Shown: positions 9,827 to 20,365, numbered from the stretch's first letter. The stretch: DNA of 64,000 bases from Undaria pinnatifida (GCA_012845835.1 JABAKD010000014.1:558001-622000), one strand, 5' to 3'. Program-made: numbers and translations. The notes: generated by a model from the sequence alone, not told the origin.

Positions 9827-10149
9827 TTGTCTCCACACACGGCACCAAACAACAATACAAAACCCACTACTCTTTCGATTGCACAGACTATAATGCGCCT
9901 CAATCATTATCATACATTTTTTTCTAAAGGGGAACAAAAAAAAGGAATCTCACAAAAAAATGATCCGGGGACTCGGAACCACGGACGACCTGTTCAATGG
10001 GACAGCAGCCCAACCGTTTATACTCCTTATGTTCTTACATGTGAAGTTTATCAAGTTGACATGCATCTGTACGTACGAACATAAAATTTGATATTTCGAC
10101 CAAAAAACCAAATAGGGTACCACCGCAGAGAGACGACGCCAGCACGACG

Positions 10150-10285
10150 GACACCGGTCCAGGAAACAGCGCGTCGAGAAGTGGACCTCAGCTCGAGCTA
10201 TTTCGAAGACGGCTCAAAACCTGGTCTAAATCGGAGCCTTGGGCGTCTCTCGTGCAAGCTACAACATATCATGTATGTATATATC
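10150..10285 (+). repeat. Conserved dispersed element S, copy 1
   Basis: About 110 bp shared with 32222-32350: CAGCTCGAGCTATTTCGAAG here and TAGCTCGAGCTATCTCAAAA there, then the identical block GGCTCAAAACCTGGTCTAAA followed by TCG, then CTCTCGTGCAA. Both copies are open in one frame (VDLSSSY, GSKPGLNR), but differences fall on all codon positions, so protein coding is not shown. Confidence 0.55.
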
Positions 10286-10428
10286 TACTGTTAATATGTA
10301 TCTATAGCAGCAAAAAAATATCAATGGCAATAATGGTACCAACGATACGTCAGAGATACACATTGTGATGTTCCAACCATCTCACCCCAGTGACGTCACT
10401 AGGGGGCAGTCATCGGTATATCTCCTAT

Positions 10429-10447
10429 GGGTTAGGGTTAGGGTTAG
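10429..10447 (+). repeat. Interstitial telomere-like repeat
   Basis: Three units of GGGTTA/TTAGGG. Similar short runs are at 47158-47188 and 48287-48303. Confidence 0.7.
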
Positions 10448-10639
10448 TTCCATCCATGATGAAAAACACTATAATGTAGGACAACCCGATACGTACATCA
10501 CGGCAAGAAAGATGGGTTATACGGAGTATCAAACCTGCAATGAAACTTGAAAAAAAAAAAACAGACTCACACACACAAAAAAAAAAACTCGCTAAAGGAT
10601 TCGAAGCGGCGACCTTCCAACCACAACGAACGCATTAGG

Positions 10640-10800
10640 CATGAGTGGGAGTAAGTGGGGCAGGAATTTTAGATGGGATGGGACTTGGTGGGATGGAAAG
10701 CGCGTATCCCACTGTTGGATTCCCACCCCATTCCCATCCCATCCCATATTATATGGGATTCCCATCCCATATTATATGGGATTCCCATCCCAATTTGTTC
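10640..10800. repeat. GGGAT-rich fragment, hAT-like subterminal sequence
   Basis: Dense GGGATGGGA and TCCCATCCCAT words like those inside the hAT element at 17498-19063, plus a 23-bp direct repeat built on CATATTATATGGGATTCCCA. The hAT ends are absent, so this is at most a fragment. Confidence 0.4.
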
Positions 10801-11154
10801 CTATGCAAGCCCTTGCAAATAACGATGAACCCCGGGCCTCTAGCTTGATATAACAAGTATTAATAACTATTCGAAAAGTTAGGTTCGGCCTACTTGCTCT
10901 TCACATTTTCGCTCTCTGCTCGTTACCCCCATTGGGAAGTCAGCATTGCGAAAATTGTAACAACTAAAGAACTACGTATTTTTATCTTTCTGCTGAAAGT
11001 GCTCGGTTGGTGCAAAGCATCCTTGGCATCTCCGGGGGTCCCACTTCGACACCGCCTCCGTGCATTACCTGCGGAACGGTTCAGCTTTTCTTTGATTTCT
11101 TGCTCCACCTCATCTATTATTTCTTAAATATCGATTTCTTTGTATCTTTATTCT

Positions 11155-11717
11155 TTTCGATGACACCCGGAGTCGAACCAACGAAGACCAGGCTTATTAG
11201 CGGACAGTCTTTACCTGCTAGACCACAAAGTCATAAGTGACTGCGGTGTTCATTTCAGCGCTTGTCACTGTCTCCTTTCTTGATGAGTATGCTATCACGT
11301 CTTATCTATTGTTATGGACTTGCTTTTTTACAAATATCGATTTTTTTATCATGATCATTTTTTTTCCTCGTCACGCCTGGATTCGAACCAGCGGAGACCA
11401 GGCTCCTAGGCGGACAGTCTACCTACTAGACCATAAAGTCACAGCAGTGTGTAGTGTTCTTCTCAGCACTTCTCATCGTCTCCTTTTTTATGAGCGTATT
11501 ATCAGTGCTTTTTTTATGAGGCCTCCACTTTCCACACAAACTTTGAGACATTCTCCTCTCCGGACGACTGAATCAACGTTTTTTTTTTTTTGACGACACC
11601 CGGATTCGAACCAACGAACATCATGCTCGTGAGCGGATGGTCTATCTACTACTAGATCACAAAGTCACAGCAGTGACTCTGTGGTGTTGTTGTCAGCGCT
11701 TCTCACCGTCTCCTTTT
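11155..11717 (-). mobile_element. SINE-2 tandem cluster (three tRNA-like heads)
   Basis: Three minus-strand tRNA-like heads at about 11159-11228, 11368-11448 and 11591-11665, steps of 209 and 223 bp. Each has an A box like TGGTCTAGTAGGTAGACTG and a B box like GGTTCGAATCC, with anticodon-arm-like sequence between. Heads are separated by a body with AGCGCTGAGAA-type and AGGAGACGGTGAGAAG-type words. The cluster is cut at 11718 by the LINE and resumes at 16262. Confidence 0.7.
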
Positions 11718-11723
11718 TATATG

Positions 11724-14700
11724 TGTGTGTGTGTGTGTGTGTGTTCTTCACATTAAACCGTTCTTCTACTCGTCGACATCCAGCACACCCAGTGTCCGTA
11801 CTGATTCTTCACCCTAGAAAGATCAGCTCTGTGGTCACAAGCCACGACACAGAGATAATGCATCGTAATGCATTCGACAACGCAATGTCATGCCCTAGTA
11901 CTGGGTACGACAGGCACAACATACATACGTCAGCAACAGAAATACATTGGAAGAGAGAAATACGAAATAAACAAAAACAAAAACAAAAACAAAAACAAAA
12001 AACAAAAAACAAAATAAGAAAACAAATAAAAACAAAGATAAAAATAAAACAAACAAAATGAAGGGGAAATCGAAGAAACAACCCAACCGCAAAGGAGAGC
12101 CAAAGCTCGGAAAAGAAACATAATAAAATGAAATAAAATAAAGTAAAGTAAAACCAAAATAAGATAATCCGAACACGAGCCAAAAACCTGGACACGCAAG
12201 GAGGGAACAAAGGGGAAAAAAATACCCCAGAGAAAGACGAAAAGTGCTATGTACCTACTAGTCGGCCTGGTACCTTGCTACCCTGTCTGCCATCTCCTTC
12301 CTGCCTTCGTCCACCGCGGTCTCCCTTCTATTCCTCCTGTTGCCCCCCCTGCCCCCATTCCCTTGGACGGCTTTCCTTCTACTCCTCCTGTTTCCCCCCC
12401 TCCCCCCTTTGTGTTCTTCTCATTAAACCAAAATACCTTGTAAAAGAGAGAAACAACGAAAGAAACCAAGACAAAATAAATAAATAAATAAATAAAAAGG
12501 GGAGCCAAAGCACGGGAGATAGAAACATACCCCGAGCATGAGCCAAAATGGACATGCAAGGGGGAAAGAAAGGGAAAGAGAAAAAATACCCCGGAAAAAA
12601 GAAACAAGTAGAAGAAGGAAGACTGGGAGGGCCAAATAAAACAGGCTCGTCACCTACCCACCATGCAAGACTCCCTTCATAAGGATAAGAAGGGGAAAGA
12701 AAAAAAATAAAATAAAATAAAATAAAATAAATTCACGGAAAAATCAAAGTACCAAGACATCACATTCCGAGCAGCCGCAGCAGTTGGCGGTACGAGTGGC
12801 ATAGATAGAAAGGTTCCACCTACTAGTCGGCCTGGTACCTTGCTACCCTGTCTGCGGTCTCCTTCCTACTTTCATCTACCGCGGTTTCCCTTCTACTCCT
12901 CCTGTCCCCCCCCCCTGCCCCCATACCCTTGGGCGGTGTTCCTTCTACCCCTCCTGCTGCCCCCCCTCCCCCCGTTCCCTTCGACACCACCCACGGCGGA
13001 TGCGCGGCGCTGTCTACTCAGCTTTGCCTCATCCTCGTGCCACCTGCCCATGAACCGTTCAGCTGCTTCGAGGACCCCCCGGTACCACTTGCCCACCTTT
13101 TTTGCTGCAGTGGGCCACAGCGCGGTCCCAACTCCAAAAACTAAGGGGGAGTGTTCCGTTGATCCCTCGTTGGCTTTGAACACCCTAAGGTCCTCAGCTA
13201 TGGCTCTAGGCCAAGTCTTAAGTTGTCCGCCTGGTTTCGGGTTCTCCCCACCAGCGATCGTCCCGAACATCAACCGACGGGGCAGTCGCCCCTTGTGTTG
13301 TCGCACCAGGGCCCCGGCAAAGAAGAGCCGCCGTTTACGGATGGTCGTTTCGATGCTCTCGCATCGTGTCATCCTGAGGGCCTTCGCGTACGAGAGGGTG
13401 GTGTGGTCGGTGCGTAATCGGCGCTGGAAGCCAATGACTCGCAAAAGGACTTCGTGGTGGGCTGATCGGAGCTTGGCGAAGTGGTCCGCATTGAGGGTCC
13501 ACGTCACACACCCGTACAGCAGGGTCTCAATGACCTCGGCCTTCAGCATGCGGACTTTCAGACTAAGCGGGGCGGTCGTCCTGTCATACAATTCCGGGCC
13601 AAACCGTTTGAGGCATGCCCGCATGAGACGGATCCGTCGTTCGATTTCGAGCGAAAGGTCAGCGCTTTCGTGGATAATGCCGCCTAGGTATAAAAACTGG
13701 GTCGTCTGTTTATACCTCTGGCCTGATGCTTCGATCGCGAGCGGTGGGGCGAGGGATGTCTGGTCCGGTGTTCGTAGCAGCATCGTCTCTGTCTTCTTTT
13801 CCGATACCGTGAGGCCTGCTGCTTCGAAGACAGTCACGATGACTGTCATCATTTTAGCAAGGCCTTCCGCCGACTTCGAAACAATTCCTGCGTCATCTGC
13901 GTACAACATGCCCCACACAGCCCTTTGCACGCATGCCAACGGTTCCTCTTTTCCGACTGCACTGCCCTCTTCGAGGTGAACCAAATCCCTTACGATGCTT
14001 TCGTCTTTGCTGAAGCGTACCAGCACGACGTGTATCGCAGCAGCGAAGAACACGTTGAACAGTAACGGTGATAGCACGCAGCCTTGCCGCAGCCCCTGGG
14101 TGACATTAAACCAATCCGAGTGCTCGCCGTCATCCGCACGCACGCGAGCCCGCATGCCTTCGTGGAAGTTGCGGATAACTGTAAGCATCTTGGTTGGTAC
14201 GCCAAGGCGTGTGAGTACCTCCCACAACAGTTCCCGGTCGACAGAGTCGTACGCTTTCTGCAGATCGATGAAGCACATGTACAGGGGGATTTTCCTCTGT
14301 CGTCCGAGCTCTTGCAACCGGCGCACGACAAACAGCATGTCGACCGTCGACCGTGCGGGACGGAAGCCGCACTGTTCTTCAGGAAGTATTTCCTCGGCCT
14401 CGCAGTAGTTGCTAAGGCGGGACGCAACGATTTTCAACAATATTTTGCCTGCGTGGGCAACAAGCGAGATCCCTCTGTAATTGTTGCAATCAGTTCGATC
14501 CTTTTTTTTGTGAAGGGTCTTGATGATAGCATCTTTCCATTGCTGGGGGACTTCGCCCGTTACCCACACGTTGACAAGGATATTGTGAAAACACTGGACG
14601 AAAGCGGGGTGGTCAAGTTTTAGTAGTTCGACCGGGAGACCGTCTGGTCCAACGGCTTTCCAATTTGACATGCCCTTAATCGCATCCGTCATCTCGTCCA

Positions 14701-16261
14701 TGGATGGTTCATCTCCAAGCGATAGTTTAAGCGGTCGCGGTGGCAAGAGGTCGATGATCGTGGGATCGAGTTTCAGCGATTTCGTGTTCAAGAGTTTGTG
14801 GTAGTGCCCCGCCCATCGTTCACGAATTCGCGCTTGATCCCGCAACAACGTGCCATCCTCGTCCATAATAAACTGCTCGCTCCTCGCTTTTGTACCTTGC
14901 AATCCCACCGTACTCTTCAGGTGCTTGTAGAACCCTCGTTGATCGTTACTCGCTAGGAGTCTCTCGGTTTCGGCGAGGTACTCTTCAAAGTACGCTTGTA
15001 CTCCTGCGGCAACCACTTCCTGCAGATTCGCACACGCAGATCTCAATTTCTTCCACGCTACACTATCTCGGGGGTTGGCACGCAAGAACTGTCTCGCATC
15101 CTCCCTCGCTGTCCATGCTACTCTGAAAGCGGCCGAAGTTTCGGCAGGCTCGCACCAACCATGCCGGCGGTGGCGACGTGGTGGAGGTGGCACCTCTTTC
15201 TCTACAGCATCGATGATAGTCGTGGTGAAAAACTCAACCATGCCAGACGTGTTACGGGGCTGGATAGGTTGGTTGAGAGTGGAAACAACCCTCGCGATTA
15301 CTCGTTGGCGACGCTTTCCGTCGGATAAAAAAAGCTGCCTGTCGAATTCTCGGCGTTTTGGGGGTTTCAGCATTTTTCTGTTGGACGAAAAGTGACCACT
15401 AAGTCGGACCTTGATGTACACAATGTTGTGGTCTGAATCGGCCTTAGCTGGTGGCGGAGGCTGTGGGATGACTTTAACATCATGTACTCTAGGTCGATGG
15501 GCTTGGCGGGTTAGGATGTAGTCTATCCTCTTACGGTCATTCGGGCTGGTGCCGTTGTACGTATGCGATATCCCACCCTTGCGCGTGCTGAAAAATGTGT
15601 TGGTGAGAGCTAGCTTGCAATTGGTAGCGAACGACAAAAGTCGTTTGCCATTATCGCTACGAGCATCTCGTCCGTATGCTCCAAGCACCCTACTTTCATC
15701 ATCACCGCACCCTTCCATCCTCTGCCCAGTTCGCGCGTTAGCATCCATCAGTACAAACAAACACTCTTTAGTGGGGATCTGTTCAACCAGGTCCTCCAGC
15801 TTTTGCCAGAAAATACCTTTCAGCTTGGTGTCTTTGGTACAATCAGTTGGGGCGTACGCAACGACGAAATTAACAGCATCGCATCGACCATCCAACTCAA
15901 AGCGCATAGACATAAGCCGTTCGTCAATGAACTGCTGGGTGAACCTAGACTTACGGCATATTGAGTCCTTAACTGCTAGACCTACTCCGTACAGCCCTTG
16001 CCTCGCTGCTGTTTTTTCCTGACCTGAGCAAAAAACTTGGTATCCAGCTGCACTGAATCTCGTGTTGCCGGGCCGTCGAGTTTCCTGCAGGCCAATGAAG
16101 TCACAGCCGAGTTGCTGGCCTTTCGCCAGTACACGCTCGTCATGCCCATACCCGTTCTTCCCCTTTACGGCCAGGGTACGCACGTTGTAGGTCGCTACCG
16201 CCACAAGTGCCGCCTTCCGTCTCTTACGAGTCTCGCGTGCTGCTTTCTCGGCCAGCCGACG
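11724..16261 (-). mobile_element. Near-complete non-LTR retrotransposon (LINE, RTE-like)
   Basis: A 4.5-kb element on the minus strand, flanked by the direct repeat TATATG (11718-11723 and 16262-16267) and inserted in a SINE-2 cluster. It has one long frame with endonuclease and reverse transcriptase (12893-16204), a 1.1-kb A-rich 3' UTR with (AAAAC)n-like runs and a duplicated CCTACTAGTCGGCCTGGTAC block (12250 and 12815), and a 3' (AC)n tail. The frame is still open at the 5' border with no ATG before the endonuclease, so a few bases to a 5' UTR may be missing. Four 5'-truncated copies sharing the same 3' end lie at 19440, 26093, 27205 and 41600. RTE-like is an inference from the single ORF, APE-type endonuclease and microsatellite tail. 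Confidence 0.9.
12893..16204 (-). CDS. LINE ORF: APE endonuclease plus reverse transcriptase
   Basis: About 1,103 residues counted from a GTG at 16204; the frame continues upstream to the element border (RRLAEKAARETRKRR...), so the true start is unknown. Endonuclease (1-270): TYNVRTL (5-11), QET (40-42), DANARTG (154-160), HTY (214-216), SDHN (257-260). Reverse transcriptase (about 480-850): NNYRGISLV (574-582), CGFRPARST (612-620), FIDLQKAYDSVDR (645-657) with the first catalytic Asp, GLRQGCVLSPLLF (704-716), the catalytic YADD (768-771) and LGG (841-843). A Gly/Arg-rich tail ends the protein. The enzyme would nick target DNA and prime reverse transcription of its own RNA. All catalytic motifs visible are intact, so this copy may be young; activity is not shown. 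Confidence 0.9.
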   Translation of the reverse strand: MAVATYNVRTLAVKGKNGYGHDERVLAKGQQLGCDFIGLQETRRPGNTRFSAAGYQVFCSGQEKTAARQGLYGVGLAVKDSICRKSRFTQQFIDERLMSMRFELDGRCDAVNFVVAYAPTDCTKDTKLKGIFWQKLEDLVEQIPTKECLFVLMDANARTGQRMEGCGDDESRVLGAYGRDARSDNGKRLLSFATNCKLALTNTFFSTRKGGISHTYNGTSPNDRKRIDYILTRQAHRPRVHDVKVIPQPPPPAKADSDHNIVYIKVRLSGHFSSNRKMLKPPKRREFDRQLFLSDGKRRQRVIARVVSTLNQPIQPRNTSGMVEFFTTTIIDAVEKEVPPPPRRHRRHGWCEPAETSAAFRVAWTAREDARQFLRANPRDSVAWKKLRSACANLQEVVAAGVQAYFEEYLAETERLLASNDQRGFYKHLKSTVGLQGTKARSEQFIMDEDGTLLRDQARIRERWAGHYHKLLNTKSLKLDPTIIDLLPPRPLKLSLGDEPSMDEMTDAIKGMSNWKAVGPDGLPVELLKLDHPAFVQCFHNILVNVWVTGEVPQQWKDAIIKTLHKKKDRTDCNNYRGISLVAHAGKILLKIVASRLSNYCEAEEILPEEQCGFRPARSTVDMLFVVRRLQELGRQRKIPLYMCFIDLQKAYDSVDRELLWEVLTRLGVPTKMLTVIRNFHEGMRARVRADDGEHSDWFNVTQGLRQGCVLSPLLFNVFFAAAIHVVLVRFSKDESIVRDLVHLEEGSAVGKEEPLACVQRAVWGMLYADDAGIVSKSAEGLAKMMTVIVTVFEAAGLTVSEKKTETMLLRTPDQTSLAPPLAIEASGQRYKQTTQFLYLGGIIHESADLSLEIERRIRLMRACLKRFGPELYDRTTAPLSLKVRMLKAEVIETLLYGCVTWTLNADHFAKLRSAHHEVLLRVIGFQRRLRTDHTTLSYAKALRMTRCESIETTIRKRRLFFAGALVRQHKGRLPRRLMFGTIAGGENPKPGGQLKTWPRAIAEDLRVFKANEGSTEHSPLVFGVGTALWPTAAKKVGKWYRGVLEAAERFMGRWHEDEAKLSRQRRASAVGGVEGNGGRGGSRRGRRNTAQGYGGRGGGQEE

Positions 16262-16560
16262 TATATGAGTATACTATCAATGTTTTTTTTTTATGAGTGT
16301 CATTTTCTGTTTCGATGACACCGGGATTCAAACCCACGCAACCCAGGCTCAGAAGCGGACAGTCTATCCACCACACCACAAAGCCACAGCAGTGACTCGG
16401 TGGTCTAGTGGATAGTCCTATAGACCTACTTACAAATATTATCGATTCCCGAGCGGCCTCCATTTTTTTTGTTTCCCACACTAACTTAAGATATTCTCCT
16501 CTCCGGACGGCTGAGCGGGGGGCTCGGATGCCCGAAACAGCACTTCTCAGTGCTACTCAT
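16262..16560 (-). mobile_element. SINE-2 copy continuing beyond the LINE
   Basis: Minus-strand head at 16314-16395 (A box, B box GGTTTGAATCCCGG) preceded by the body with CTCATAAAAAAAA. On the other side the sequence runs head-to-head into GTGACTCGGTGGTCTAGTGGATAG and then the body with GAGCGGCCTCCATT, CTCTCCGGACGGCTGAG and CAGCACTTCTCAG. Together with 11155-11717 it formed one cluster before the LINE arrived. Confidence 0.7.
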
Positions 16561-16744
16561 ATATATTTTTTAATTCAATGGCCCGTAGGTTGAGTTTCAA
16601 CCATTCAATCGTCCATACTCACAGCTGACGGTTTTTCAATTCTTATATAATACCACGTACCGGCACTACTACACCAGGGTCGTACATAACAGGTATTGCG
16701 GTGTAGGATCACAATTCACACCCAGCTCAAATCAGTCCCGCTAT

Positions 16745-17182
16745 TTAAAATATAGCCCAGCAACGCCGCGCAGCGCCGTGCGGTGCCGTGCGGTGCGGTG
16801 CCGCGCCTTGCCCTGTGCTGCGGTGCTATGTTGTGCTGCGCTGTGCCTTCTTTCGAACATAAAGCAGCACAACAGGTATAATACGTGTTGTTGTGTACTC
16901 TAATTTTTGCTTTTTCTTCAATTAATTTCTCTCGGCCGCCATGTTTTTCCCCCACGCAAATTACACCCGCACTGCCGATCAGAACGTGACACCGCCAACA
17001 AGCACACAGCACACCAAAGGGCACTTTGCTCTGCACAAGCAGCTCTTGGCATTATCAAATATCTGCTCGCACCAAATCATGGGCCTCTTCTTTCTGCCCC
17101 CTTTACATGTTTTCGTTGCATTCTTCCTTGCGCGAGAGTAGCGAGCGGCGTCAGCGGCCCGCGGCGGACCCCTTGTATAAGC
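16745..17182 (-). repeat. Dispersed repeat D, copy 1
   Basis: Minus-strand copy of a repeat of about 440 bp also at 33368, 34578 and 35928. Landmarks in sense order: a GC hairpin CCGCGGGCGGC...GCCGCCCGC near the 5' end (partly eroded here), AAGAGGCCCATGATT, TGCCAAGAGC, TGTGCAGAGC, TCTGATCGGCAGTGCGGGTG, AAGAAAG, and a 3' CACGGCACCGCACGGC low-complexity part. It is not coding and I do not know the family. Confidence 0.65.
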
Positions 17183-17497
17183 ATATTATCATTTACTACG
17201 TGGACGTTTTGGAGCGTTCTGCGGAGCTGCGATGTCGTTCACTCGCCAAGCGTGCCTCGCGTGCCTCGCGTGCCGGAATACATCGAAATTTCGCTTCGTT
17301 TTGTGCCCCTTTGAACTTTTCGCCAACATCCTCTTATCGATTCAGGTTGACATTGAGGAGCGTTCATTGCCTTACTGCTACGTCGTTCTATCGAAATTGA
17401 TTTCACCCCCTTTGGACTTTTCGCCACCATCGTAGATCTACTATGGTGAAACTCTCGGAACGCCCCGCCATTCCATACGTTTCGCTTACGTTTTATC

Positions 17498-19063
17498 CAA
17501 GGGTGGTCATGGGATTGAATGGGACGGGCATGTGAGACGGGGATGGGACGGGATGGGATGGGACGGCAATCCCACAGTGATATTTATGCTGCCCATCCCA
17601 TCCCATTCCCATCCCATCGCGAATTTCTACCCCACTAGCTCCCACATACCCGATAAATCTCCGCTCCCGTCCCACCTGCTTCCCATCCCAGCATTGGCAC
17701 AGCCACTCCCGTCCAAACCCCGCTGTCAACGAAGCTACTCCCGTCTCATGGGAACTGTTGGCGCGAGACTTACCCATCCAAATAGAGCATATTCCTTCCA
17801 CAAACAGAATGTTCTGTCACTCGCGCGAGTGACCCCGAGCCACCGAAAACAGAGGCCCCTAAAGTGACCCCCTACCGCAACCTTGGTCAAAAGTTCCACC
17901 TCTGAGGTGCATCCCACCCTAGGGGTGCAGCAGGAGTTCCTGAGCTCCTTAGAGACCCGATGGTTCCACACTTGAGGCGCTGAACCTGTCAGAAACGCTT
18001 GGGTTTGATCATGGGATTGCATCCATATGGTCCGAATAGAGCTGGCCCAGCGTTCAGGACACACACAAGAGTCTTTGAAAGTACAACAGAATCTTCTTCG
18101 GGGGATATTATATACGGAGTATTTCATAATGTATACGTATATACTCCGTATATATATTCGAATCTCCGATGTTCATCCGCACTGCGGACAGGCAACAGGG
18201 AAACACGCACAGCCCCATGGCGGACCCTACCGGCGGCGGCGGCTCTGCTGCTCAGCTAGTGTCAGCACAGCCAGCTCAACCCGTGTCGGCACAGCCAGAT
18301 ACGTTGCAGATAGGCGGTCTTGCGGTACAACTGGTCGGTGCTGGGAAAGGGAGCCACAGGCAGACCTCAGGGATTTGGAAGCATGTAGTGGAGTTCACGC
18401 AACCAACGGCGGCCGGCGAGAAAGTTAAGTGCATGGTGAAAAGAGCGCTTCCCGCGGTGGACACGCTTCCAGAACGCGAGGTAACCTGCGGCCACTTGAT
18501 GAAGTACGTCAGAGCTGACCCCAGCAAGAGCGTCTCCAGCGGAGGGACGAAAACTTAGTTTCTCCAATTCTCACTTCTCGTCTACTTGCTTGTGTTGGGT
18601 TTGGGGTTGGGTGGTTAGGTTCGGGGGCATTGTGCATTTGTTTGGTGCAGCCCTTCATCCTTGGAGAATACAGAATACGACAACAACCTGCAAATAATTA
18701 TCGTATACCATGTGCATTGGTTGTTGGGGACGTGATGTCCCGTACCGGATCTCACGTACAATCCCACATTGCCAATGACACAGTCCCAGCGGCGTCCCCC
18801 CACCGTGTGACACATTAGTCTCATCCCATCCCATCCCATCTCGGTTTTTTGTGGATTCCCATGTGGTCCCCATTGATGAAAGGCGTCCCAGCTTCCCGTC
18901 CCATCCCCATCCCACATACAACCCAATTGGGCCCATCCCATCCCATTAAAGTGGGACCGTAATATTCTAACCGCGTGATCCCATAACGCACACAATGGGG
19001 CCCAAAAAACTTCCCGCCTGCGGCGAGCAAACCCGTCCCATCCAGGCCCCATGACCACCCTTG
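17498..19063 (+). mobile_element. hAT-type DNA transposon, 1,566 bp
   Basis: Perfect 16-bp terminal inverted repeats CAAGGGTGGTCATGGG (17498-17513) and CCCATGACCACCCTTG (19048-19063), flanked by an exact 8-bp direct repeat GTTTTATC (17490-17497 and 19064-19071). An 8-bp target duplication and a CA-starting end are diagnostic of hAT. Both subterminal regions (17514-17760 and 18810-19045) are packed with GGGATGGGA/TCCCATCCC words, as hAT transposases need for binding. The middle encodes a BED-like finger (18217-18558), but no catalytic hATC domain, so it looks like an internally deleted, non-autonomous derivative. Perfect ends and duplication suggest a recent insertion. Confidence 0.9.
18217..18558 (+). 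CDS. BED-finger-like N-terminus of hAT transposase
   Basis: ATG in a good context (CCCCATGGCG) opens a 113-residue frame. The first 50 residues are Ala/Gln/Gly/Pro-rich; then comes SGIWKHVVEFTQP, VKCMVKRALP and CGHLMKYVRADPS. The spacing W-K-H ... C ... H-L...Y resembles a BED zinc finger (DNA-binding domain at the N-terminus of hAT transposases), but the second Cys of the CxxC pair is not there, so zinc binding is doubtful. The frame ends at a TAG 30 residues after the finger; in an autonomous relative a splice or a continuous frame should lead into the catalytic domain. Found wholly inside the hAT element. Confidence 0.55.
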   Translation: MADPTGGGGSAAQLVSAQPAQPVSAQPDTLQIGGLAVQLVGAGKGSHRQTSGIWKHVVEFTQPTAAGEKVKCMVKRALPAVDTLPEREVTCGHLMKYVRADPSKSVSSGGTKT

Positions 19064-19200
19064 GTTTTATCGCGGTAAGAACTCAGATTTTTTTTTCCTC
19101 GTCGACTCGCGTCGGATTGTGCGTACCCACGGCGGTGCTAGGCGCTCTCAGCTGATCTTTTTCGTTGTTGTTGCATTTTTGCAACTGAAGTGAAATCACA

Positions 19201-19281
19201 CCACGGTGGGAATCGAACTCAAGGACCAACGCTAATAGTGTTCAAGGGTAATCACTATTAATAGACCACCGGGACGACGCC
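19201..19281 (-). mobile_element. SINE-3 tRNA-like head with a 6-bp insertion
   Basis: The reverse complement has B box GAGTTCGATTCCCACC and an A-box region TGGTCTATTAATAGTGATTACCC. Compared with related heads (for example 54950, CCACTAGACCA), the CTAG has become CTATTAATAG, i.e. TTAATA inserted at a TA. Confidence 0.5.
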
Positions 19282-19439
19282 ATTGGCCGTTAATATTTAC
19301 GTTTTAGGAATATTGTCTTTTGGCGCCATCGTCTTTTGGGCGCCATTTTACCATTTCTTGTACACCGTTGGTTGTTGAAATGTAAGTCTGAGATCCCCTG
19401 CATATTGTCGGAAGGCAAATCGAATAATAAATATATTTA

Positions 19440-20174
19440 TGTGTGTGTGTGTGTTCTTCACATTAAACCGTTCTTCTACTCGTCGACATCCAGCACACCC
19501 AGTGTCCGTACTGATTCTTCACCCTAGAAAGATCAGCTCTGTGGTCACAAGCCACGACACAGAGATAATGCATCGTAATGCATTCGACAACGCAATGTCA
19601 TGCCCTAGTACTGGGTACGACAGGCACAACATACATACGTCAGCAACAGAAATACATTGGAAGAGAGAAATACGAAATAAACAAAAACAAAAACAAAAAC
19701 AAAAAACAAAAACAAAATAAGAAAACAAATAAAAACAAAGATAAAAATAAAACAAAAAATGAAACAAACAAAATGAAGGGGAAATCGAAGAAACAACCCA
19801 ACCGGAAAGGAGAGCCAAAGCTCGGAAAAGAAACATAATAAAATGAAATAAAATAAAGTAAAGTAAAACCAAAATAAGATAATCCGAACACGAGCCAAAA
19901 ACCTGGACACGCAAGGAGGGAACAAAGGGGAAAAAAATACCCCACAAAAAGACGAAAAGTGCTATGTACCTACTAGTCGGCCTGGTACTTTGCTACCCTG
20001 TCTGCCATCTCCTTCCTGCCTTCGTCCACCGCGGTCTCCCTTCTATTCCTCCTGTTGCCCCCCCTGCCCCCATTCCCTTGGACGGCTTTCCTTCTACTCC
20101 TCCTGTTTCCCCCCCTCCCCCCTTTGTGTTCTTCTCATTAAACCAAAATACCTTGTAAAAGAGAGAAACAACGA
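19440..20174 (-). mobile_element. 5'-truncated LINE copy (about 735 bp)
   Basis: Nearly identical to the 3' part of the LINE at 11724-12450: (TG)n, then TTCTTCACATTAAACCG..., the (AAAAC)n zone and the CCTACTAGTCGGCCTGG block. It stops abruptly after GAGAGAAACAACGA, the sign of incomplete reverse transcription. High identity suggests recent activity. Confidence 0.9.
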
Positions 20175-20365
20175 TTACACATACTAATAATACTTTGATT
20201 AATACCTGGTATGGAACAACGACAATTCACGTTTATTACCACTGGCGACCAATCAACGTCAAGATCTTGGGTTCGCTTCATTGAACGGGCGGCGTCAGCC
20301 GCAAAACCTTGTATTATTAATAGTATTAATCTTGACAGTAGCAGCTATATAACAAACTAAGTTTG

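Noticed and set aside
11155-11717. Three functional tRNA genes on the minus strand
   Set aside because: A and B boxes are good but acceptor and anticodon stems do not pair, sequences differ at anticodon positions, and the same heads recur with a SINE body elsewhere.
12840-13979. Plus-strand protein of about 380 residues
   Set aside because: It is antisense to the reverse transcriptase frame and has no motif of its own.
12893-16204. Start codon at 16204 taken as the true LINE start
   Set aside because: It is a GTG with the frame open upstream to the element border; the natural start is probably lost or lies in a missing 5' part.
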